54,498 bases of DNA from an uncultured Clostridia bacterium. GTDB taxonomy: Bacteria > Bacillota > Clostridia > Christensenellales > UBA1242. Under the pieces are notes generated by a model. It saw only the letters and a list, made by a program, of their open reading frames with translations, did not search any database and was not told the origin of the DNA. The DNA lies in NCBI GenBank assembly GCA_945937975.1, contig CAMEUD010000001.1, positions 1 through 54,498 on the forward strand, given 5' to 3'. A program made the position numbers and the translations under genes. This document shows, in pieces, positions 1 to 8,100 of the stretch; positions within the stretch are counted from its first letter, which is position 1, and each line of letters starts with the position of its first letter.

Positions 1-1
1 T

Positions 2-2641
2 ATTGGTAGAAAACCAATTTCAATTTTGGTAAAGAAGGCAGCAGACACAGCTGTTGTTAATTATGAATTGACTTTAAATGAATGGTTTGGTGCTGGTAAT
101 GTACCAGAATACTTGAATGGTACATCATATGTAAGTGATTATATGGTTGATGTATATGTTGTTGGTGGTGATTTCGGTCCCGCTAAAAAAGAACCTATGG
201 AACTTCTTACTCAAGTAGATATGGATAATGACTTCTATGGTGAAAAAGAAGGTGAAGTTCTTAAAAAATATGTAAATGTTGATAGTAGCCAAAATGCATA
301 TAGCAGACTCACTTCAGATGTAGTATATAAGAACTATTTTGACGAAAGAGGTTTTATTCGTAGATTATCTGAAAATGAAACTATGGATACAAGACTCACA
401 AGATTCTTAAATCTTCCATCTGTAGAAGTAATTGCTAAATATACTGGTTCATTAATACCTAATTTCGTTGATAAATTTGGTAGAAATATATGGATTCAAA
501 AACTTGTTAATGATGATACTTTAAGCACAGGTTTAATCTGTACAATCAATGTTGATTTACTTGAACGTTCAATTGATGAGGAACAAGAAGTTAAGAATGA
601 AGTTATTGACCTTATTGGACATAATGTCTATAAGAAAATTCATGAAAACATGAAAAATGATGATAAACAAATTGTCCCAACTCTTAATTTTGATTTCTTA
701 TCTTATAAATTTGATTATAGTCAAAAAGAACAATCATTATCTATTTACTATCCTCTCAACAATGATTCTTCAGACTCTGATGATATATATAAAGAAAAAA
801 AATTATTCACTTACAAAAGACAGTTAGATGCAACATCTGACATTGATTATGATTCAACAGGTCAAGATGTACATCTTTTCGCATGGAAACTTGACATTGA
901 TGAGAAATTTATTGTTAATCATGGTTCTATAGATAAAAACACAAATATTCATATGGCAACATATGAAGACGAAAATGGTATACAAACTCAAATTCCATAT
1001 ATCTTATATACAGATACTACAATACTAGGTTATAAAACAACTAATGCGTACTTATCTTCAAAAATTGCACCAAAGGTAGAAGAAGGTGTATTAACAACAT
1101 TTGATATCGCTGAAAAAACTAATGCTGTTAATCTCTTTGGTGAACACAGATCTAAATTAGATGTAGATGGTGTTACTATCAATAATCAACCAATCTATAC
1201 AGATAAATATTGCAAAACTAAATATGAAAAGGTTGAATCAAATGAAGCAATTTTAGATAAGGGTACAGATATTTCTGTTGGTGATTATATTGTATCTTAT
1301 TATTATCCTGGTATATTAACAGATGAAAATGGTGAAGATGTTTATCCTAACAGAGAATCTGCATATTCAAGATTGGCAAGAGTTGTATCTGTAAAGAATA
1401 TCTACCAAAAAGTACCTATTAATGATGAAGATTTGAAGAATGATGATATTTTAGTATCAGAAAACTATATCATTCAAAAAGTAGCAATTCGTGTTGTTTG
1501 TTCAGAACCAATTCATACCAATAGAGGTGTTTCAGATAATATCATCTGTAGTGTTAAACCTATTGATAAGATTTGTGACAGATTACAATGGTTCTCTTTG
1601 AGTGGTTTCAAGATGAGAAAAGAACTTATGCCTGATGGCACAAATGAACGTCAAAATCAAATTCTTGATATGCTTCGTGAAGAACCAGAACAATTATCAA
1701 CAATCACTAATCTTTACAAAGCGTTAATTGATAGAGATTTTATACAATGGAGATATTTAGTTGACACATTCGGTTTAGGTCTTGAAGAACATTGTAAGAG
1801 TGTTTACACAAAGCTTTGCCAAGGTCGCAAATCTGCACTCGCTCTTATCAATTGTCCATCACAAGAAGACTTCAAGAAATCAATTGACCCATCATTCACC
1901 AACGCTACAAAGGGTGTAATGGTTGAACATATTGCAACTGGTGGTGATTTAAGTAAGAACCCACAATTCTTGTTCACTCTTCCAGAAGTAGAAGATGGTG
2001 CATCTTGGGGTGCATACTTCTATCCATACTTGAAGATTTCTGACTTATCAACAATTAAAACCGCACCTCCTGCAGCTTATGTATCTAACTTGTTCTTACA
2101 AAAGTACAACAGAGGTTTCGCATGGTCAATTGTTGCTGGTCAAAAACGTGGTGTCATAACCGGTAATCAAGTTGTTGGTGTTGAATCAACACTCATCCAT
2201 GAAAACAGAGATTATCTTGAACCAATTGGTATCAACTCAATTATTTGGGAAAATGGTGTTGGTGTTGAAATTTATGCAAATAAGACTGCTAAACAATCAC
2301 CAAAATCTGCATTAAGTAGTATCCATGTTCGTGAAGCATGTATTCACATTCAAGACAATGTTGAATCTATTTTAAGAAGATACGTATTTGAATTTAATAC
2401 AGCTCAAACTCGTATGGAAATCAAGACACTCGTAGATAACTTTATGGAATCTGTTAAGAACAATTCAGGTGTTTATGATTATAAAACAATTATGGACACA
2501 TCTAATAACACACAAGAAGTTATTGACAACAATATGGGTGTAATCGACATTTACATTGAACCTATTCGTGGTCTTGAAATCATAACTCAAAGACTTACAG
2601 TTATGAAGACTGGTGGTATCGCTGCTGGTTCATTTGAATAA
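2..2641 (+). CDS. 18: Contractile tail sheath protein (T4 gp18-like), 5' partial
   Basis: The frame is open from the first bases, so the true start lies upstream and at least 880 residues are visible. The sheath protein polymerises around the tail tube and contracts to drive injection. The C-terminal ~250 residues carry the typical sheath domain: NQVVGVES, GINSIIWENGVGVEIYANKT, an 'EACIHIQDNVESILRRYVFE' helix, and the final strand ending in RLTVMKTGGIAAGSFE. T4 gp18 is 659 residues, so this protein is larger; the extra length is in the N-terminal and middle part, probably surface domains. A Ser/Asp-rich stretch (NDSSDSDD, nt 761-784) sits in the middle. Codon use is richer in C-ending codons than in the nearby endonuclease gene, as expected for a highly expressed virion gene. 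A hairpin terminator follows. Family assignment is firm; the N-terminal insert functions are unknown. Confidence 0.93.
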   Translation: MGRKPISILVKKAADTAVVNYELTLNEWFGAGNVPEYLNGTSYVSDYMVDVYVVGGDFGPAKKEPMELLTQVDMDNDFYGEKEGEVLKKYVNVDSSQNAYSRLTSDVVYKNYFDERGFIRRLSENETMDTRLTRFLNLPSVEVIAKYTGSLIPNFVDKFGRNIWIQKLVNDDTLSTGLICTINVDLLERSIDEEQEVKNEVIDLIGHNVYKKIHENMKNDDKQIVPTLNFDFLSYKFDYSQKEQSLSIYYPLNNDSSDSDDIYKEKKLFTYKRQLDATSDIDYDSTGQDVHLFAWKLDIDEKFIVNHGSIDKNTNIHMATYEDENGIQTQIPYILYTDTTILGYKTTNAYLSSKIAPKVEEGVLTTFDIAEKTNAVNLFGEHRSKLDVDGVTINNQPIYTDKYCKTKYEKVESNEAILDKGTDISVGDYIVSYYYPGILTDENGEDVYPNRESAYSRLARVVSVKNIYQKVPINDEDLKNDDILVSENYIIQKVAIRVVCSEPIHTNRGVSDNIICSVKPIDKICDRLQWFSLSGFKMRKELMPDGTNERQNQILDMLREEPEQLSTITNLYKALIDRDFIQWRYLVDTFGLGLEEHCKSVYTKLCQGRKSALALINCPSQEDFKKSIDPSFTNATKGVMVEHIATGGDLSKNPQFLFTLPEVEDGASWGAYFYPYLKISDLSTIKTAPPAAYVSNLFLQKYNRGFAWSIVAGQKRGVITGNQVVGVESTLIHENRDYLEPIGINSIIWENGVGVEIYANKTAKQSPKSALSSIHVREACIHIQDNVESILRRYVFEFNTAQTRMEIKTLVDNFMESVKNNSGVYDYKTIMDTSNNTQEVIDNNMGVIDIYIEPIRGLEIITQRLTVMKTGGIAAGSFE

Positions 2642-2670
2642 TCAAGAATGATTTAAACCTCTATAAACAA

Positions 2671-2699
2671 AGGGAATAGATTAATCTATTCCCTTTTTT
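2671..2699 (+). terminator. Rho-independent terminator after sheath gene
   Basis: A perfect inverted repeat GGGAATAGAT / ATCTATTCCC with a 2-nt centre is followed by TTTTTT. The U-tract runs directly into the promoter word of the next gene. Confidence 0.9.
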
Positions 2700-2709
2700 G
2701 TTATATTTA
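2697..2709 (+). promoter_or_regulatory. Early-type promoter word TTTGTTATATTTA
   Basis: The word ends 5 nt before the ATG at 2715. The same 13-mer recurs before many non-virion genes here (20551, 30583, 32059, 34435, 38528, 48028, 53334). TATATTTA resembles the Bacteroidetes -7 element TAnnTTTG. Promoter function is inferred. Confidence 0.65.
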
Positions 2710-2714
2710 ATAAT

Positions 2715-4355
2715 ATGAATAAGTTAGAAGTTTTAGATTATATAAAAAATCATAATAAAGAGTATGGTGGTAAATTGGTGACTGAAAAAGGATTTAAAAA
2801 ACACTTTGAAGAGTTATATAATATTTTACAGTCAATGACATTTCCACCATATTCTGAAAAATGGGATTTTAAACAGAAACTATGGCATTTTTTAAGAGAT
2901 GATTATACTCAACATCTCTGTAAATGTGGTGGTGTTTTAAAATTCAGAAGTTTTTGGTTTGGATACAATGAATATTGTAAAGCGAATTGTCCATCTATGA
3001 TTGAAAACCAAGTGAAATGTGTTAAAGAAAAAAATAAATTAAAAACAAAGGAAGAAAAAGATAAAATTCAAGAGAAAGTCAGAAACACATTTCTGAAAAA
3101 ATATGGCGTTGAGAGATATTCACAGACAAAGGATTGGAAAGAAAAAACAATTCAGAAAAACCTTGAGAAGTATGGACAAGATTGGTATACGAAAACAGAT
3201 GAATATAAAATAAGATATGAACAACACTGTGAGAAAAAATATGGTACCGGAATCAAAAATTCTTTTCAAGATGAAAATGTAAAGAAACAGATACGAAAAA
3301 AGTTTTATGATAATTTCCTTAAAAATCATCCAAATGTAATTGAAGTAAAAGACAACACTTTAATATGTAAATGTACCGATTCAAATTGTACATTGTGTCA
3401 AGAAAAAATATATGAAATAGACAAAACAACATTTTCAGATAGAAATTATTATCATATAGATACTTGTACAAAAAGAACAACTCCACATGATCTATCATCT
3501 GGAATTGAAAAAAAACTATACAATTACATCAAATCCATATATGATGGTGTGATCATTGAAAATGACAGAAATATATTAAACGGAAAAGAAATTGATATTT
3601 ATCTTCCAGAATTAAAACTCGGTTTTGAATTCAATGGTGTTTATTGGCATAGTGAAATATATAAAGATAAAAAATATCACCAAGAGAAATCTCTTAATTG
3701 TTTAGATAAAGGTATTCAACTCATTCAGATATGGGAAGATGACTGGATATTCAGAAATGAGATAGTTAAGGATTTCATATTGTCAAAATTAGGAAAAACA
3801 TCTATAAATATAGGTGCTAGGAAATGTATTGTAAAAGATGTATCTAATTCAGAAGCATATCATTTTTTACAAACAAATCATATACAAGGTGGTGTTAAAA
3901 ATGGTTATACTATAGGGTTATATTATAATAATGAACTTGTAGAAGTTATGACATTCGGTGGTTTAAGAAAAAGTATGGGTTCAAATCCTATAAGTGGTCA
4001 TTATGAAATCTATAGAGTTTGTTCTAAATTAGGTTATAACATTCAAGGTGGATTCAGTAAATTACTTAAACATTTTGAAAATACATATAAACCTATCCAA
4101 ATTATTACTTATGCTAATTTAGATTATACTTATGGGAATGTTTATAATAAAACTGGTTTTCATAAAGATAAAATCTCAAAACCTACTTATACTTGGGTAG
4201 TTAATGGACAACGAAAACATCGTACGAATTTCAGAAAAAGCAAATTGAAAGAATGTATAGATAATCCAGATTTAACGGAAATTGAAGTTATGTATAACAG
4301 AAATTGTTGGAGATGTTGGGATAGTGGAAAGATAAAGTTTATTAAAAACTATTAA
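2715..4355 (+). CDS. Free-standing homing endonuclease, Vsr-like/EDxHD type
   Basis: A 546-residue protein inserted after the sheath gene. Residues 1-95 form a module shared with the endonucleases at 12825, 18487 and 19616: a helical start, the FKQKLWHFLRDD motif, then a zinc-finger-like CKCG...GYNEYCKANC. Residues ~100-200 are repeats of the 'KYGVERYSQT' type often seen in DNA-binding linkers of phage homing enzymes. Residues ~270-360 resemble the Vsr/EDxHD nuclease core: GVIIENDR, EIDIYLPELKLGFEFNG, YWHSE, IQIWEDDW. The C-terminal ~170 residues (from GARKCIVKDV through TNHIQGG to the end) look like an extra GNAT-like domain. It has its own terminator-separated early-type promoter, so it is expressed independently of the late sheath gene. 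The likely role is gene drive into rival phages lacking the insert. Fold assignment is from motifs only. Confidence 0.8.
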   Translation: MNKLEVLDYIKNHNKEYGGKLVTEKGFKKHFEELYNILQSMTFPPYSEKWDFKQKLWHFLRDDYTQHLCKCGGVLKFRSFWFGYNEYCKANCPSMIENQVKCVKEKNKLKTKEEKDKIQEKVRNTFLKKYGVERYSQTKDWKEKTIQKNLEKYGQDWYTKTDEYKIRYEQHCEKKYGTGIKNSFQDENVKKQIRKKFYDNFLKNHPNVIEVKDNTLICKCTDSNCTLCQEKIYEIDKTTFSDRNYYHIDTCTKRTTPHDLSSGIEKKLYNYIKSIYDGVIIENDRNILNGKEIDIYLPELKLGFEFNGVYWHSEIYKDKKYHQEKSLNCLDKGIQLIQIWEDDWIFRNEIVKDFILSKLGKTSINIGARKCIVKDVSNSEAYHFLQTNHIQGGVKNGYTIGLYYNNELVEVMTFGGLRKSMGSNPISGHYEIYRVCSKLGYNIQGGFSKLLKHFENTYKPIQIITYANLDYTYGNVYNKTGFHKDKISKPTYTWVVNGQRKHRTNFRKSKLKECIDNPDLTEIEVMYNRNCWRCWDSGKIKFIKNY

Positions 4356-4357
4356 AT

Positions 4358-4367
4358 CATAAATAAT
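4358..4367 (+). promoter_or_regulatory. Late-type promoter word CATAAATAAT
   Basis: Matches the CATAAATAW word found before virion genes on both strands and resembles the T4 late -10 box TATAAATA. It lies 24 nt before the ATG at 4392. Confidence 0.6.
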
Positions 4368-4391
4368 TATATACTATTATAATATAAATCT

Positions 4392-4670
4392 ATGAAAAAG
4401 ATTTCTGATAATTATTTAACTGAAGCACAAAAGATAGAAGTTGAAATCGCTTCAGAAAAAATTCTTAAACTTATTAATGAAAATAAGGGTGAGATTGATG
4501 AAGGTTTACTAGGAAGTATTATAGGTGGATTAGGTGGATTGACATTTGGTCCCGCAATCGGTAAGGCTATATGTAAAGCGTTGGGTATAGAAAGAGGTAT
4601 GTTATATAATCTCTTGACTAGTAGAGCATTTACTACAGCAGTTGCATCATATATCGGATATAAACAATAA
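4392..4670 (+). CDS. Small late protein with capsid-targeting-like N-terminus
   Basis: A 92-residue protein of unknown function. It begins MKKISDNYLTEAQ, and YLTE|A fits the (L/I)-x-E cleavage rule of T4-type prohead proteases. The middle is hydrophobic and glycine-rich (GLLGSIIGGLGGLTFGPAIGKA), which could be a membrane-interacting segment, and the C-terminus is mildly hydrophobic. A late-type promoter word precedes it, and it lies between the sheath-side endonuclease and a coiled-coil protein, so it is probably a minor virion component or a membrane-active injected peptide. No family recognised. Confidence 0.6.
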   Translation: MKKISDNYLTEAQKIEVEIASEKILKLINENKGEIDEGLLGSIIGGLGGLTFGPAIGKAICKALGIERGMLYNLLTSRAFTTAVASYIGYKQ

Positions 4671-4679
4671 ATATAAATT

Positions 4680-5069
4680 ATGAATTTAAAAGCAATTTCA
4701 GAACAAACCAAGATAAAGGATTTTGTCGAAATATATAACGATAATCTGAATGAAATTAATATTGAGATGATTAAAATGCAATCACAAATTAGTTCACTAC
4801 AACAACGTGTAGATGAGGTAAGAAATAATGTAAATAGAAATCTCAATAATTTTCATACTATGGTGATTAATCTGATTGATACAGAGATAGGCAGTGTTAA
4901 AAATGATGTACGATTAATTAAGGACAATATAGGAATGTTAAATTCAAGTATTGGTGATAAACCTACTGAAAAACCAGATGATGTAGAAGATTCAGATATG
5001 ACTGACGCATCTGATGATGTTTCTGTCAATAATGGTGATGAATCAACTGAAATCCCAGATGATTTGTAA
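4680..5069 (+). CDS. Coiled-coil small virion-module protein with acidic tail
   Basis: 129 residues, starting 9 nt after the preceding stop and preceded by AATAAATATA. Residues ~20-95 are a long heptad-rich helix (EIYNDNLNEINIEMIKMQSQISSLQQRVDEV is its start), probably an oligomeric coiled coil. The last ~35 residues are Asp/Ser/Glu-rich. Downstream of the TAA the frame continues with DSDMDDVTTN before a second TAA, echoing the internal EDSDMTDASDD; a GAA-to-TAA change could have shortened an ancestral tail. Function unknown. Position between sheath and giant tail protein suggests a tail or chaperone role. Confidence 0.6.
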   Translation: MNLKAISEQTKIKDFVEIYNDNLNEINIEMIKMQSQISSLQQRVDEVRNNVNRNLNNFHTMVINLIDTEIGSVKNDVRLIKDNIGMLNSSIGDKPTEKPDDVEDSDMTDASDDVSVNNGDESTEIPDDL

Positions 5070-5140
5070 GATTCAGATATGGATGATGTTACTACTAATT
5101 AATTTCAATTTAACAAATATACAAATTAAATTTACATTAA

Positions 5141-8100
5141 ATGAGTGAAAAACAAATGGATTATGTAAATATAGACAAAATCCAACCTAATGATATTATT
5201 GCAAATTCACAACTTACAATTAATAGAAATTTTGCAGAACTTGCCGAGAAATTGAATAATATAATTCATCTTCTTGGCACAAATGGTGTATTCGATAATT
5301 ATTACCCAATTGATATTGAATGGAATAAATCTGATAATGGTATGATTTATGGTAATATGATTCTTAATGATGAATTAGAAACAGAATTACCAACACAACC
5401 ATTACCATTTGCAACTCAAGAAATGGGTGGTATATTGAGTACAACATCACAGGCAATCGCCGGCAATAAAACTTTTATCAATGATATAATATTATCATAT
5501 GATAAGCTTAATAAAAAATGGAGTTCATTAAAAGGTATTGATAGTAGACCTATTATTACCCAATACCCTAATAGTGTCGTTATTGGTGATCCATCAGATC
5601 CAAAAAAATCAATAAGTATTAATTATAAAGATGGTAAGGTTGTAAGTATTACATCTGGAGTATTTGATACAGAACAAATAAAAAGCGATTTTACTGACTA
5701 TCTAAATAGTGAATTAGCAAAACTTCAAGAAAAAATAATTTCTGGAATCACAGATGCTAATAAAAAGTTATGTGATTATTTCAAAATTCCTTTCGACCAA
5801 CAAAACGATAAAAAAATTGAAAATTGGTGGGGTAATACACATATCACTACTGAAAATAATACATTTATGATTTCTGGATCTCTAAATCAGAAACATTTCA
5901 TACCTTGGGATATCCTTGATATTCCAGACAATCATATTGGTGATACATATGTTGATATTGCGAATAGAAAGTGTTATATTTATCTTTCTGAAAAAAATAA
6001 TTATATTTGGACAGAACTTGATGGCGAACAGTTTAAAGGTATTATTCAAATATTATTAGATGCCGCAAATGCTTTAAGTGTTACCGATGGTATGTCAAGA
6101 ACATTTGTCAGTAATAATTGTCCAGAACCTCCATATGATAAAGGTGATATGTGGATTAAAACAGATAATCAAAATAACGCAGAATTACTTTACTGTATTA
6201 AATCAAAAAAAGCAGATGAAAAAGGTGATGAAAAGGATTGGGGGTCATTTACTGCTTATATTAAAGAAGATGCTCTTGATGCGTGGAAAAATGATTTGGA
6301 AGAACAATTAAAAAATCAATTAGATAAGAAAATATCTAATTGGTTTGGTGTTGGTTCTCCTGAAGGCGAGGACGGAAACCAAAAAAGACCTTGGTTAGAT
6401 GATTCTGATAGTGACTTTGATGAAGATAAATTCCACGAAAATGATATATATACAGATATAGGTAAACTCCCACAAGGAGAATCTGATGACGATCCTGATG
6501 TGTCAGCAACTGCTGGTTATACATGGGCATTTCTTAAACAAGATAATACATATAAGTGGATTAAAACTGGACAAATGTCTGCATTTGAACAGTTATTACA
6601 ATCTATTGGTGGTATTGACGGTATTAAAGATGGTTTAAGAGATTATTATTATGTTACTTATGGATATTGGAAACAAGAAGAACCTAAACATACACATAAA
6701 GTTGGTGATATTTGGGTTGTTAAGATTGATAATACTAATCCTAAGAATAATAATAAGAACTATCTTGAAAATGAGGTCTATATGTGTATGAAATCAGATG
6801 AAAAAAATCCTCATAAAGGTTGGGACAGCACACATTGGATGAGAATATTAAGTTCAACTGATTATAATGATTTAGTGGAAAAAATATCAAATACACAATC
6901 ATCATTAGATTCAATTAATAGAAAATTCACATCATTAAATGATGATAATGTATTTAGTCTTTTAGAAAAAATAACTATTAGAAATGAATGGTTAAAAATT
7001 AGTGGTGAATCAAAAGATTATTATGAGTCTAATAATCATAATAGACCTACTAGTACTGAAAATTTGTTGAACTATTATATTAATGGTTCATTTCATAACA
7101 CATATAAAATCATTCAGGATAGTAAGTTAGAATCATCAATTGATCAAAGTATATTATCAGGATATAAACAGTCATTCTTGATATTATCTAAGTATTTAAT
7201 TTCTTGTAAGTTGTTTGAGAATAGTGACACTCAGATAAGTGACATATCTCAACCATCATCAAAAAGTACAAATGCAAACACAGGAGATATCATAGATGAT
7301 AATATTTCTGTAGAAATAGTACAAAGACCAACGTTTAAAGATACATTACTATCTTATTTTACAGATTATTATACAAAAGAACAAAATATTTTAATCATTC
7401 TCCAAACACTAAAGACCATAAAGACACAAACTGATGGTCAAATTAGACAGTTTGCGGGTAACTGTCCTGTTTGGAAATATAAGTTCCCAGATTTTGAAAA
7501 TTGGGATTATGCTGATCATTTAGGTGATGTTTACAGAGATGTTAGTTCTGGAAATCCTACATCTGGTTGGTTATGGAGATTTACAGAAGGAGATCTAGAA
7601 GAAAATTGCAAAAAAGAAGATTTTCCTAATCCTACAGGTACTTTACCTATACCAAAAAATTTAGTCATTGAGGATAGTGATAGTGATAGTGATAGTGATA
7701 ATAATAAGATCTATCATTGGCATCATGAAACATCAAAAGAATTAGAAGATTTAGCAAACCGACTTGAAGAGTTAGCAAACAAATATCAAAATAGTGATGA
7801 TGATGATTTCACTTTGTTTGTCAAAAAACCAAATCCTTATATTTATCAAGCAGGAGATATCTGGATTGTTCATAAGGATGATTATAATGACAATAAAGGT
7901 GTTGAGTGTATGCCTAAAAACAATAATCAATATAGTTGTGCTAAACAAGGTGATTTCTTAGTTGCGATAAGTTCCAATACTACTGACACTGACGGTAAAC
8001 ATAATCCAAATGATTGGGAACTCACAGATGTTTCTGAATCCATCAAACAAAGCACTTTAGAAAAAAGTGGTTTTGATGTCGTAACTGATGGTACAACAAA

